Positions 35,683 through 43,965 of a stretch of 64,000 nucleotides of DNA are shown piece by piece (position 1 is the stretch's first letter; each line of letters starts with the position of its first letter). The position numbers were made by a program, and so were the translations under genes. A model generated the notes under the pieces. It ran no database searches and had not been told where the DNA came from. It saw nothing but the letters and a program-made list of their open reading frames with translations. The DNA is from a virus, in the IMG/VR virus record IMGVR_UViG_3300031251_000002, positions 102,451 through 166,450 of that record; one strand, given 5' to 3'.

Positions 35683-37526
35683 TTAGTTTCAGCAGCTTGA
35701 CGATCAAGAACTTCTTCTCCGTCGAACAGGCATACCTGCCGTTGGACGTTAACGGGACTGTTCTCGTTACTGGCGAGGTGCGTGGAAAAGCCTCTGCCTT
35801 CTCCAGCAACGGGGCCGGAAAGACAACGCTTTTCAATGCGCTAGTGTGGGGCCTGTTTGGTCGCACGATTCGTGATCTTCCTGAGGACGAGAATGTGATC
35901 CGTCTCGGGACGGACGAAGCATCGGTTACAGTCGAACTGCTGGTCAATGACGAACGCTTCTCCATCCAGCGCTCCCGGCGGCGTGGCAAGCCGTCGAAGC
36001 TGCGGGTTCTGAACGAGGCGGGCGAGGATGTCATCGTCGGCTCCTCTGTTGTTCAGATGTCCCGGTTTCTGGAAGACCGGATACTGCACTGCTCCTTTGA
36101 TGCGTTCTGTAACACAGTGTATTTCCCGCAAGGCAGCTTCACGTTCTTTACTCAGGCGAACGATGTCGAGCGGAAGAAGATTTTTGATCGCCTCCTCGGG
36201 ACAGCCGAATTCGTGGACTGGGAGAAACGGGCGAAGACGCTCAAGGTTACTTACGAGAACGCCTTGGACAACGCGGCTGCGACCCGCAAGCTTCACCAGT
36301 CCGTGATGGAACGAGACATCTATGATCGTGATCGCATTCCGGGTGCTGAGCAGGAGCTAGCGCGACGGCGTAAGAACGAACTGGAAAACCTCGGTCTTGA
36401 GGCCGTCTCTCCCGCTGCCGTACAGGCGAGTCTAGCCAAAGCGCGGAAGCAGGAGAAGGCTGCGCGAGCGGCTCTAGAGGCTGGTAGTGCCCAGATGGCG
36501 TCTAGGACGGCTCTGGAAGCCCGTCTGAACGATTTGAAGGCCCAGCAGAGCGCTGCGCGGGATACCTACAACAAGGTCTACAACAAGCTGACAGCCGTTA
36601 AGGCGCTGGCCGAAGCCGGTAACTGTCCAACCTGCTTTCAGGACATCTCCCCCGGTCGGAGTAAGACGGCTGTGAAAGAGTTTCTAGTAGATGTTACCGC
36701 TCGGAAGACGGAGTTGGATGCGATTGAAGCGAAAGTGGCTGAGATCGTGTTACCAGAGCGGGTTCGGGTCGGTGATCTCCGCGACGACCTGAAGCAGATT
36801 GAGGCCAAGGTCAAGGATTTGGAAGACGAGCTTGAGGCCATCAAGACTCAGGCGACTGATTACGAGAAGGCACAGGCCGTGGTCGAGGCTCGCTATCAGG
36901 AAGGCTTGGCGAACTTTCAAGCGCGGACGGCAGCGCTGAACGAGAGGATTGAGTCCGCTCAGGAACTGATTGCTGGGTATGACAAAGAGATCGCGGAATT
37001 GACCGCCTCTGTCCGTCAAGCAGCATTCTGGATTACGGGGTTCGGGCCGAAGGGGATCCGCTCCCTGATCTTTGAGAACATCATGCCGTACCTGAATGAG
37101 CGAGCTAACCACTACAGCAGCATCCTGACGGACGGGACTATCGAGATCAACATCAGTGCGACCTCCAAGCTCAAGAGCGGGGATGAGCGGGAGAAGATTT
37201 TCGTCTCTGCCGTCAACTCTGACGGTGCCTCCGTCTACGAAGGCAACTCGGGTGGCGAGCGCAAGCGGGTTGATCTCTGCATCCTTCTGGCGCTTCAGGA
37301 TCTCATCCTCAACCGCAGTCAGGGGTCTATCCGTCTTTCCGTCTATGACGAGCTTCTGGACGAACTGGACGAAGAGGGCATCGAGCGGGTTGTCGAGCTT
37401 CTCAAGGAGCGCGGGCAGAACCAGCCGGTGTTCCTGATTAGCCACAACGCTGCACTTAAGGGGTTCTTTGAGGACACGATGGTGGTTGTCAAGAGGAACG
37501 GTATCTCCAAAATCGAATCAGCTTAA
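35679..37526 (+). CDS. sbcC: SbcC/Rad50-like ATPase (T4 gp46-like)
   Basis: 615 aa. N-terminal Walker A is FSSNGAGKTTLFNALVWGLFG. Central coiled coils flank a zinc-hook motif CPTC (GNCPTCFQDISPG). The C-terminal half has the ABC signature NSGGERKRVDLCILLALQDLI and the Walker B RLSVYDELLDELDEEG. It forms the ATP-driven clamp for the SbcD nuclease. Compact coiled coil, as usual for phage forms. The gap to the next gene (54 bases) contains no terminator. Confidence 0.9.
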   Translation: MISFSSLTIKNFFSVEQAYLPLDVNGTVLVTGEVRGKASAFSSNGAGKTTLFNALVWGLFGRTIRDLPEDENVIRLGTDEASVTVELLVNDERFSIQRSRRRGKPSKLRVLNEAGEDVIVGSSVVQMSRFLEDRILHCSFDAFCNTVYFPQGSFTFFTQANDVERKKIFDRLLGTAEFVDWEKRAKTLKVTYENALDNAAATRKLHQSVMERDIYDRDRIPGAEQELARRRKNELENLGLEAVSPAAVQASLAKARKQEKAARAALEAGSAQMASRTALEARLNDLKAQQSAARDTYNKVYNKLTAVKALAEAGNCPTCFQDISPGRSKTAVKEFLVDVTARKTELDAIEAKVAEIVLPERVRVGDLRDDLKQIEAKVKDLEDELEAIKTQATDYEKAQAVVEARYQEGLANFQARTAALNERIESAQELIAGYDKEIAELTASVRQAAFWITGFGPKGIRSLIFENIMPYLNERANHYSSILTDGTIEINISATSKLKSGDEREKIFVSAVNSDGASVYEGNSGGERKRVDLCILLALQDLILNRSQGSIRLSVYDELLDELDEEGIERVVELLKERGQNQPVFLISHNAALKGFFEDTMVVVKRNGISKIESA

Positions 37527-37580
37527 GTTTTCAGAGAAATTGATGGGCTATCTGTTAGATAAATAGATAGTTACCTCGTA

Positions 37581-38315
37581 ATGACTGTAACAAACACCTG
37601 TAAGCGATGTGAAACTCCAATCCCAAGGCGCAAGCAGTTCTGTAAAGATTGCTACCGGGGTGGCTCCGCAAAGCCATTAAAGACTTGCGCTCGCTGTACA
37701 AAGCAGTTCCGAGGACGCCCTAACACCAAGTATTGTTCTGCGTTCTGTCGAAACGAACAGAACATCCTCGATAAGCTGGCGCGGTCTGGAACCGAGATTG
37801 TCACAGAAAAGACTTGCTCATCGTGTAAAGTAACAAAGCCCGCCTTCAAATTCGTCCCAAGCGGTTACTCCAAAGACGGTATTCGTTCGCGTTGTCGTGA
37901 TTGCGATAAAGAGAAAAATCGCAAGTGGCGAGAGATTACTCCAGACTATAAAGAGCGGGCTAGAGAAAATAACCTGCAAAGAAATTTCGGAATCTCTGTA
38001 GCCGAATACGAAGCGCTTTTGAAGTTTCAAGGAAATGCTTGTGCCATCTGTGGCTCCCCGCCCCCAGAAGAGGGAAAGAAGAGGTTTGCGGTAGATCATG
38101 ATCACGCTACTGGTGAGATCCGTGGTCTCGCATGCCTTATTAAGTGCAATAAGCTAATGATTGGTTACCATACCGTAGAAACAGCTAAGCGAGTTTTGGC
38201 ATATCTGGAGAACCCGCCCGCACGGGATTTCTTTGGTGGTGTCAAAATCGCTGAACGCTCAAAAAATACTGGGCGCAGAAGAAATATAACGCTTCACCCC
38301 CTCCCGAAGCGTTAA
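37581..38315 (+). CDS. Endonuclease VII-like HNH nuclease with extra zinc ribbons
   Basis: 244 aa. The C-terminal half has the recombination endonuclease VII fold: YEALLKFQGNACAICGSPPPEE, then FAVDHDHATGEIRGLACLIKCNKLMIGY. Upstream are three CxxC zinc modules (CKRCETPIPRRKQFCKDC, CARCTKQF..YCSAFC, CSSCKVTK..CRDC). T4 endonuclease VII resolves branched DNA before packaging, but copies with several N-terminal zinc fingers are often free-standing homing nucleases. It looks AT-richer than neighbours and sits between sbcC and an unrelated gene. Confidence 0.75.
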   Translation: MTVTNTCKRCETPIPRRKQFCKDCYRGGSAKPLKTCARCTKQFRGRPNTKYCSAFCRNEQNILDKLARSGTEIVTEKTCSSCKVTKPAFKFVPSGYSKDGIRSRCRDCDKEKNRKWREITPDYKERARENNLQRNFGISVAEYEALLKFQGNACAICGSPPPEEGKKRFAVDHDHATGEIRGLACLIKCNKLMIGYHTVETAKRVLAYLENPPARDFFGGVKIAERSKNTGRRRNITLHPLPKR

Positions 38316-38333
38316 CCCGATCAGGAGATCCCC

Positions 38334-38915
38334 GTGACAGAAGAAGTCTTCATCCCACCCGTTGGCACCCTAGTTCTCTGCGACACCCAGCAGCTTTTCT
38401 TTGGTTGCCGAGACGCCTACGGTCCAACCATGCGTACTGACTTCAAGAAGCTCAAGGAGCTAATTGACGCGCAGCTAGCTGACGACCCACCTAACTCATG
38501 GGCTGATTACCAAGCCTATGTAATGGCGTACCAGAACTACAATGTTACTAACTTCACTTCGATGCTGAAGCACTTCAACTACAGCATCAAGAAGAAGGAT
38601 GTCGCCACGTACGAGTCTGGTCGAAACACCAAGGAGCATTCCTGCTCGACCGAGATCATCGCAGACGCCGTGATCAAGCAGGACCGTTATCAGCGCTTCA
38701 TCTTCATTACGGGCGAAGGCGGCATCCTACACGCTGTCCGTACCCTGAAGGCTTCCAACAAGACGATCTGGGTAGTAGCCTTCCCCGGTAGCCTAAACCA
38801 GTCCTTGGCCGCAGAGGTTGACCGAACCCTGCTGCTCTCCGAAAACATAGTCTGGACTCCTGAGCGCGAGCGCACCATGGCGGCACAGCGACAGGCGGCA
38901 ACAGTGAATGAGTGA
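38334..38915 (+). CDS. NYN/LabA-like (PIN-fold) protein
   Basis: 193 aa, GTG start with SD AGGAGA. The fold pattern TLVLCDTQQLFFGCRDAYG, DFKKLKELI, a middle VMAYQ, then CSTEIIADAVI and FIFITGEGGILHAVRTLKA matches NYN domains, which are metal-dependent RNases or RNA-binding proteins. The usual SGDGDF motif reads TGEGGI, so one acidic ligand is lost. Phage role unknown. It overlaps the next gene by eight bases. Confidence 0.6.
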   Translation: MTEEVFIPPVGTLVLCDTQQLFFGCRDAYGPTMRTDFKKLKELIDAQLADDPPNSWADYQAYVMAYQNYNVTNFTSMLKHFNYSIKKKDVATYESGRNTKEHSCSTEIIADAVIKQDRYQRFIFITGEGGILHAVRTLKASNKTIWVVAFPGSLNQSLAAEVDRTLLLSENIVWTPERERTMAAQRQAATVNE

Positions 38916-39579
38916 GGAAACCCCACCCACAGAAGCGCTGTCGGAGCCAGAGAAGACTCGGATTCAGGCTCAGACACTGTACGTCTGTGGTTACTCACCG
39001 CTTGTCATTGCCAAGCGACTCGGGCTTAAGGTTGCTCAGATTGATTCATGGATCCGTCTGGGCCGGTGGGACCAGTCTCGGGAGAAGGCTCGTCGCGCAG
39101 TTGACAAGAAGATCCTTGCAACAGTCAAGAGCAATGCGGCAAGATTAGTAAGTGAACAGCTTGGTCAGCTACGGTGGATCCAAGCAAAGCTCTTTAACAA
39201 CCTACGTGGTTTGGATCGAAACGGTCGGCCTATTCTCGATGCAGACGGTAACCCGCTCGGAGAGCTAAACGTTCTCAACGCATTCGATGCCGTTCAACAT
39301 CTAATCAGTGCCAACCGGTTGACCAAAGACTGGCTGATGCAGGTTCTTCCGTCGATCAGTGAGGCGTTGCCGAACATTGACCCGGCAGACCTTCAGCTTG
39401 TTGCTCGTACGGATCGTCAGCCTCCTGCGGCTGAAGAAGAGCCACCAAACTCACACAGGACTCGCGCTAAGAAACGTGCGGCTGGGAAACGGTCACCAGC
39501 CGCTGAGAAGGTACTAGAAAAGACCGGTAAGATTTTGTCGTTCGACAAGGAGACAGGTAATGGACAGGAACGGAAGTAA
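38908..39579 (+). CDS. HTH protein, possible small terminase subunit
   Basis: 223 aa. N-terminal helix-turn-helix: TLYVCGYSPLVIAKRLGLKVAQIDSWIRLGRWD, as in small terminases and phage DNA-binding proteins. A helical oligomerisation region follows and the C-terminus is basic and Pro-rich (RTRAKKRAAGKRSPAAEK). Small terminases recognise packaging sites. No large terminase is present in the window, so this stays tentative. It overlaps the next gene by 20 bases. Confidence 0.5.
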   Translation: MSEETPPTEALSEPEKTRIQAQTLYVCGYSPLVIAKRLGLKVAQIDSWIRLGRWDQSREKARRAVDKKILATVKSNAARLVSEQLGQLRWIQAKLFNNLRGLDRNGRPILDADGNPLGELNVLNAFDAVQHLISANRLTKDWLMQVLPSISEALPNIDPADLQLVARTDRQPPAAEEEPPNSHRTRAKKRAAGKRSPAAEKVLEKTGKILSFDKETGNGQERK

Positions 39580-40129
39580 CGTAACAGGGTTTCGCACTCC
39601 CGCTGGCTCTAGTGACGCCACGCGAAAGCTACGACAGGAAGCGGAACGCCGAGTAACAGCCGGTGAGCTAGCCAAAAACTTCCTTGAGGTGCAGCGCGGG
39701 TTTGAGCGCATCAGCAGCGCACTCAATGACCGGACTGTACGCATCGAGGCACTCCTGAAGACTCTGTATGAAGCCGGGATTGTGCAGGAAACTGCCTTCA
39801 AGGCAAATCTCGGTGGGTTGAAGAAGATTCAACTGTTTGTTACCAACATCATCAGCGACTCCAAGCTGGACATGCTGGCCAAGGTCAAGTCAGTCGTTGA
39901 GTTCAACAAGAAACAGCCGGATGACTTCAAGATCAAGGACAGCTACTTCCCGGTCCGGAACTATCTGGTCCTGAATCCGGACAAGCTTTCGCTGGATGAG
40001 GTCGGTGAGATCGCGCTGGCCTTCGGCTTCACAGCGGAAGATGTAGACAAGATCATGGCTGACGCCAAGGTGGTTGAGGCCCAGAACGAAGAAGAGGTTC
40101 CGAGTGCTGAACAAGTCCCGGAGCCATAA
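39560..40129 (+). CDS. Hypothetical helical protein
   Basis: 189 aa, ATG 39560 with AAGGAG upstream. Helical with coiled-coil character (ATRKLRQEAERRVTAGELAKNFLEVQRGFERI) and an acidic Glu-rich C-terminus (QNEEEVPSAEQVPEP). No family recognised. Coupled on both sides (20- and 26-base overlaps), which suggests a complex with the HTH protein before it. Confidence 0.5.
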   Translation: MDRNGSNVTGFRTPAGSSDATRKLRQEAERRVTAGELAKNFLEVQRGFERISSALNDRTVRIEALLKTLYEAGIVQETAFKANLGGLKKIQLFVTNIISDSKLDMLAKVKSVVEFNKKQPDDFKIKDSYFPVRNYLVLNPDKLSLDEVGEIALAFGFTAEDVDKIMADAKVVEAQNEEEVPSAEQVPEP

Positions 40130-40505
40130 CGTCTACCCGCATCGGCGCTGGACGGACGACGAGGCGAAGGACATCATCCGTCGATTTGGCGAGGCAATCG
40201 ACGCCATCCCGGAGCTACGGGAGGGGTGTCTGTACTTCATCGGTCTGTCCGTGCCGACAGATCAGGTCAGTGAAGACGACCAGCCGATTACCAGAACTGC
40301 CCACTACATGACCGGCCATCCCCATACGGCTGTTCTGGTCGGTAACGGCATGGCGACAGTTTACCCCATCCTCCTGAGCGAGATGGCTGGCTTTCTTGGG
40401 AAGCTGGCCATCGCCCCGGCGGTTATCCAGCTAGTCGAGGATCTGGAGGAGGAAGCTCCCCCGCTAATCACCATGCCAGAACTGAAGGGACAAAAGCCCA
40501 GTTGA
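40104..40505 (+). CDS. Hypothetical protein
   Basis: 133 aa from GTG 40104, chosen because AGAAGAGG lies six bases upstream. Sequence includes DEAKDIIRRFGEAIDAIPELREGCLYFIGL and a hydrophobic segment VYPILLSEMAGFLGKLAIAPAVIQL. The stop lies next to a TTGACA promoter. No family recognised. Confidence 0.5.
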   Translation: MLNKSRSHNVYPHRRWTDDEAKDIIRRFGEAIDAIPELREGCLYFIGLSVPTDQVSEDDQPITRTAHYMTGHPHTAVLVGNGMATVYPILLSEMAGFLGKLAIAPAVIQLVEDLEEEAPPLITMPELKGQKPS

Positions 40506-40530
40506 CATGTTCCCGGTAACCCTTTAAACT
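40502..40530 (+). promoter_or_regulatory. Sigma70-like promoter
   Basis: TTGACA, 17-base spacer, TAAACT. The -35 overlaps the stop of the gene before. A small hairpin GGGG-TTAG-GCCCC lies between it and the SD of the gene at 40574. Confidence 0.75.
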
Positions 40531-40573
40531 CCGAGACCCAAAGTAACAGGGGTTAGGCCCCAAAAGGAGTAAC

Positions 40574-41377
40574 ATGGCACGTAAGGCTAAGGAAACTGGG
40601 GGTCGAGGGGCGCAGATTGCGTTGGCTCGATTGACCCCGCAACTGGGAACAGCGACCTTCAACAAGGCTGCGCTGGATGGGATGGGCGGTCCCACCAAGG
40701 TCATCTTCTACGACCTTGGGAACGCCAAGGCTATCGTTCAGCCGTACCGCAAGACCGACTCCACGGTGTTCGATACCCTCAAGACCAAGAAGATCCTCGT
40801 AACGGGACGGCTCTTCTCCCTCTCCACCCGTAACGGTACGGCAGTATTCCGTACCCCGGCGTGGCTCAGGAAGCTGAAGGGCACCGTCGTTCACCAGCCC
40901 GTTGAAGGCATCAGCATCCGGGAGCTTCCGGAGTGTCTGTACTTCGACTTCGCCAAGGCGGCAACCACCTCCATGGAGTCGCTGTCGGCCATCGTTCAGG
41001 CGACCGGCAAGCAGACTTCGATCATCGAGACGTACGAGGACACCTTCCTCCGCATCCCGAAGAAGACCGGGGAGGTTGAGAAGCCGAAGGCGAAGAAGGC
41101 CAAGCCGGTGAAGGCTGCGAAGAAGGTCAAGGCTGCACCTGTGCAGGTTGAGGCCGAGGAGACGGAGACGGAAGAGGTCGAGACGCCCGCTCCTACTCCC
41201 AAGAAGAAGGTCGCTGCCCCTCCGGTAGCAATCAAGAAGGCCATCCCGGCGACTCTTACTACGTCCGAGGACGAAGATGAAGAGTGGACCGAGGAGGAGG
41301 CCGAAGAGGCGGCAGAGGAAGAGAAGGCCGTCCCTCCGGTAACAACGCGGGTCCGGTCCAGCCTTCGTAACAGGTAA
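40574..41377 (+). CDS. Protein with charged Lys/Glu tail, possibly nucleic-acid binding
   Basis: 267 aa, SD AAAAGGAG and its own promoter. Residues 1-155 form a compact domain (KVIFYDLGNAKAIVQPYRKTD, KILVTGRLFSLSTRNGTAVF). The rest is low complexity: a Lys/Ala stretch (KAKKAKPVKAAKKVKAAP) then Glu-rich (EDEDEEWTEEEAEEAAEEE), ending RVRSSLRNR. The tail composition resembles that of the SSB at 31541. Followed by a structured RNA and terminator. Function unknown. Confidence 0.55.
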   Translation: MARKAKETGGRGAQIALARLTPQLGTATFNKAALDGMGGPTKVIFYDLGNAKAIVQPYRKTDSTVFDTLKTKKILVTGRLFSLSTRNGTAVFRTPAWLRKLKGTVVHQPVEGISIRELPECLYFDFAKAATTSMESLSAIVQATGKQTSIIETYEDTFLRIPKKTGEVEKPKAKKAKPVKAAKKVKAAPVQVEAEETETEEVETPAPTPKKKVAAPPVAIKKAIPATLTTSEDEDEEWTEEEAEEAAEEEKAVPPVTTRVRSSLRNR

Positions 41378-41384
41378 TCAAAGT

Positions 41385-41578
41385 TTGGGGACGAATTGGC
41401 AAGGTTCATTGTTAACCAGACGCAACCGGGATAAACCGCCAAAGGCATATATACAGCCCCGCCACGGCCCCGGCCAAGATCATAACCCTGAGCCGCGACT
41501 TTCTGGTTGAAGGAAACGTCACCTAGTCCGGATAGCTACCGGCGATGGTATTTGACGAGCGGTGTCCCCAAGTTTTTT
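41385..41578 (+). ncRNA. Candidate structured RNA downstream of 40574 gene
   Basis: About 190 gene-free bases. TTGGGGAC (41385-41392) pairs with GTCCCCAA (41564-41571), followed by TTTTTT. Inside, AACCAG and CTGGTT pair over a long distance, and CCGG-ATAGCTA-CCGG is a local hairpin. Closing helix plus T tract suggests an independently ended RNA or an RNA processed from the 3' end of the upstream message. No homologue recognised. Confidence 0.5.
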
Positions 41579-41610
41579 AGGCCGGGAGTAACGTCCCGGC
41601 CTTTTCTTTT
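41579..41610 (+). terminator. Strong rho-independent terminator
   Basis: AGGCCGGGA and TCCCGGCCT form a perfect 9-bp stem with loop GTAACG, followed by TTTTCTTTT. Confidence 0.9.
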
Positions 41611-41612
41611 GC

Positions 41613-41641
41613 TTGACTCAGGTAACCCCATCCTTCAAAAT
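41613..41641 (+). promoter_or_regulatory. Sigma70-like promoter
   Basis: TTGACT, 17-base spacer, CAAAAT, directly behind a terminator and about 40 bases before ATG 41683. It would drive the zinc-ribbon and sigma-like genes. Confidence 0.7.
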
Positions 41642-41682
41642 TCCTGTAACCCTCAAACATGGCTTTTAACCAAGGAGGTTTT

Positions 41683-41868
41683 ATGGACGCACCAATTGTG
41701 TGCCCAACATGTGGGTCTACGTATCAGGCACGAACGTACTCTAAGCGGAAAGACGACGGAACGCTGGAAGCCAATGTCCATATTGACACCCGCTGCCCCG
41801 TTTGCTTGCAACGACAACTGGAAGGTCAGACACCCCAGACACCGGTCCGCAAGCCTCTGGGGGATTGA
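41683..41868 (+). CDS. Small zinc-ribbon protein
   Basis: 61 aa from ATG 41683, chosen for the AAGGAGG seven bases upstream (ATG 41659 is in frame but has no SD). Two CxxC pairs, CPTCG near residue 7 and CPVCLQ near residue 37, form a zinc ribbon. The C-terminus is Pro-rich. First gene of the unit containing the sigma-like gene; a transcription accessory role is possible. Its TGA abuts the next TTG start. Confidence 0.6.
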   Translation: MDAPIVCPTCGSTYQARTYSKRKDDGTLEANVHIDTRCPVCLQRQLEGQTPQTPVRKPLGD

Positions 41869-42540
41869 TTGGCTAAGAACGCAGAAGAAGCCTACGCATC
41901 CCTGCTAGCGTTCAAGGACTCCCCGTCTGAGGACGCGCACAACGCCGCCTACGAGAAGCTAGATCCGGTCATCGAGATCGCTGTTCGACAAGCGTTCTCC
42001 CGGTGCCCAGCGCGGCACATCCTAGATGATCTCCGTCAGGCAGCGCGGCTGCGCCTGTTCCAGCTACTCCCCAAGCTATGTGACCTATGCGACGGGCCGG
42101 AATACTACTTCCGCCTAGCTATCCAGATCGCACGACGGGCCATGCTCTCGGAGTTTGCCCGGTTACGCCGTCAATCGTTTCGTGAGGTCAGTCTTCAGGA
42201 CCGGGCCACCGGGACGACAGACGAAGGCGCGACTTACGACGACGTTCTTGAGCAGCCAACTGCCGATCCCTTCGTTGCCCTCAACCATGAGTTCGATGCG
42301 TTTGAGCAGCGCTTGCTGCTAGACCAGACAACGGGTGTCATCTATAGCCGCGTCAAGCGGGAGCTAGTTTCGATGTTTCGCTCATCTGACTACAAAGAAG
42401 CCGCAGTCTTCACGCTCCTGATGTTGTTCAAGGGCCACGATCCCTCACCGTCTTGGTTACAGGAGACATGGGGAATCAAGGAGCCAGAGCGGATGCGGCA
42501 GTGGGTCATGATTGTCTTACGACGAGTGATTAATGAATAA
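41869..42540 (+). CDS. Sigma-factor-like protein
   Basis: 223 aa from TTG directly after the previous stop (GGGGGA upstream). The core reads as sigma region 2: HILDDLRQAARLRLFQLLP, then EYYFRLAIQIARRAMLSEFARLRRQSFREVSL, including the basic helix followed by VSL seen in ECF and phage sigma factors. A region 4-like HTH is not obvious; the C-terminal part EPERMRQWVMIVLRRVINE may serve. Phage sigma factors redirect host RNA polymerase to middle or late promoters, and the repeated GATACTTA motif is a possible target. Confidence 0.6.
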   Translation: MAKNAEEAYASLLAFKDSPSEDAHNAAYEKLDPVIEIAVRQAFSRCPARHILDDLRQAARLRLFQLLPKLCDLCDGPEYYFRLAIQIARRAMLSEFARLRRQSFREVSLQDRATGTTDEGATYDDVLEQPTADPFVALNHEFDAFEQRLLLDQTTGVIYSRVKRELVSMFRSSDYKEAAVFTLLMLFKGHDPSPSWLQETWGIKEPERMRQWVMIVLRRVINE

Positions 42541-42958
42541 AGCACATGATGTCCTAGAGGCCGCGCTGCCGCTCAAGCCGCCCGTTCCGGACGATAGCTA
42601 TCCCGAACTGGTAGAGACGATGGTGGGCATGCTGGCCGACGCCAATCCGGTACTTCGCATCCTGCGCGACTCCTTCGATCCAGTAGGCGTCATCAAGTTC
42701 ATTTCGATGTTCAATGGCATGGAAGTAACCATCCAGTCCCGCGCCTACTGGACAACGGTATTTCGAGACGCGCATATCCATATGGTCTTGCGGCTGACTC
42801 CGAAGAAGGAAGACGAAGCGGCATGGCGAAAAGCCGTCCTCGCGCTGGCCCGGAAGTACAACCTGCCGCCGAAGGTGGTTGTCAAGATTTCAACCAAGGT
42901 GCGGGCTGCGATCAACAAACGGAGCGTGTATGAAGAGACTCAGATTGATGCTAGCTAG
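42533..42958 (+). CDS. Hypothetical protein
   Basis: 141 aa, ATG overlapping the end of the sigma-like gene by eight bases. Residues 45-80 (VLRILRDSFDPVGVIKFISMFNGMEVTIQSR) and a basic C-terminal helical region (WRKAVLALARKYNLPPKVVVKISTKVRAAINKRS) are visible. Co-translation with the sigma-like protein suggests a partner, but no family is recognised. Confidence 0.5.
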   Translation: MNKAHDVLEAALPLKPPVPDDSYPELVETMVGMLADANPVLRILRDSFDPVGVIKFISMFNGMEVTIQSRAYWTTVFRDAHIHMVLRLTPKKEDEAAWRKAVLALARKYNLPPKVVVKISTKVRAAINKRSVYEETQIDAS

Positions 42959-43208
42959 GTTACAGGCTTTTGGTCGTTTGCTCTGGGCGACCTTCAGCGC
43001 CGAACCGGCTGACATCACGATCCATAATTGCTACACCTGTCTTCGACCGTTAAGAGAGTGGAGAGCTAATGCCGCCTACAAATTTCTCGCATGTCCTCAT
43101 TGGCACCATGCTGTTGTTATCGTTCTTGGGGCTGACGTTCGCGGTAGCGATGTGGTCGTGGCGGCTCTACCGGAGGCGCGAGCTATGGCGCGAGAAATCG
43201 GGCCTTAA
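42930..43208 (+). CDS. Small Cys/His-containing protein overlapping its neighbours
   Basis: 92 aa from ATG 42930 (GGAG upstream). A basic N-terminus (MKRLRLMLARLQAFGRLLWA) precedes NCYTCLRPLRE and ACPHWHHAVV, a possible metal site. It overlaps the gene before by 29 bases and the gene after by 140 bases in another frame. Both the overlap partner's TM start and this Cys/His pattern look real, so dual coding is possible; alternatively only the first 45 codons matter as a coupling peptide. Confidence 0.4.
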   Translation: MKRLRLMLARLQAFGRLLWATFSAEPADITIHNCYTCLRPLREWRANAAYKFLACPHWHHAVVIVLGADVRGSDVVVAALPEARAMAREIGP

Positions 43209-43965
43209 GGCTCTCTTTGTCTCCTGTAACACGGAGGAGTCAGTCAAGGAACTGAAGGCTCTCCGTCGCGCCGGATTCAACACGATTGTTACCTCCAGCC
43301 CGCCGACCGTCTCGACGTTGGAGAATGCCAAGAAGGCGGGGCTGGGTGTCATCGCGTACATCTCGACCGCTTCGGCCAAGGCGTTGTCTCAGGACCGCCA
43401 AGCGTATCGGCTGCTGCGGCAGATTACGACGGCACCTAACTTCATGGGATTTCACTACGCCAACGAAGCCGGTGTCGAGGGTCGTACCTCGGCATTCGAT
43501 CAGAGGTACACGTACTCGCTCCTGAAGACGATGTTTCCCTCTGCTCTGGCAATCACCTTCCTGCGCGTCGTTCTCGGGAAGATTGATGAGAAGTTTCTGG
43601 ACGAGTGCTTCTGCCCGGAAGCAACCGATCTGGTGGTCCCGTACTTTTACCCGGTCGGGGAGACGGCGCTGGGGGATGTTAAGAACGAGTTCCTCTGGGA
43701 GACGACGTTGAACAGCCTCCTCCTGCCGGTCTACATTCGGCTTCAGTCGTGGTCGCTCCGATGGGGCATCGTCCGGCCCGTCATGCCCATGCTTCAGGGC
43801 TTTGAGGAGCCAGAGTACCCGGTGGATGACCGATTCATCGCCCGCCAAATGTCTGTCTACACCCATCTCTGGCCGATTCGGGATGTACTGGTAGGCGGCA
43901 CGGACCGGATTAAAAATTCAAGGCTTTTGGAGCAGGTAACCGCTGCGCTTCGATTCTTAAGGTGA
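43069..43965 (+). CDS. Membrane-anchored TIM-barrel-like protein, glycosidase-like
   Basis: 298 aa, SD GGAGAG. A TM segment at residues 9-30 (LIGTMLLLSFLGLTFAVAMW) is followed by a basic stop-transfer (RLYRRRELWREK). The rest alternates strands and helices as in a TIM barrel: ALFVSCNTEESVKELKALRRAGFNTIVTS, GLGVIAYISTASA, FMGFHYANEAG, DLVVPYFYPVG. The E in YANEAG could be catalytic as in glycoside hydrolases. Substrate unknown. Its stop lies at the foot of the RNA structure that follows. Confidence 0.5.
   Translation: MPPTNFSHVLIGTMLLLSFLGLTFAVAMWSWRLYRRRELWREKSGLKALFVSCNTEESVKELKALRRAGFNTIVTSSPPTVSTLENAKKAGLGVIAYISTASAKALSQDRQAYRLLRQITTAPNFMGFHYANEAGVEGRTSAFDQRYTYSLLKTMFPSALAITFLRVVLGKIDEKFLDECFCPEATDLVVPYFYPVGETALGDVKNEFLWETTLNSLLLPVYIRLQSWSLRWGIVRPVMPMLQGFEEPEYPVDDRFIARQMSVYTHLWPIRDVLVGGTDRIKNSRLLEQVTAALRFLR

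Noticed and set aside
41507-41908. 133-codon plus-strand frame spanning the terminator at 41579
   Set aside because: It runs through a terminator and promoter and overlaps the zinc-ribbon gene, which has a strong SD and clear CxxC motifs.
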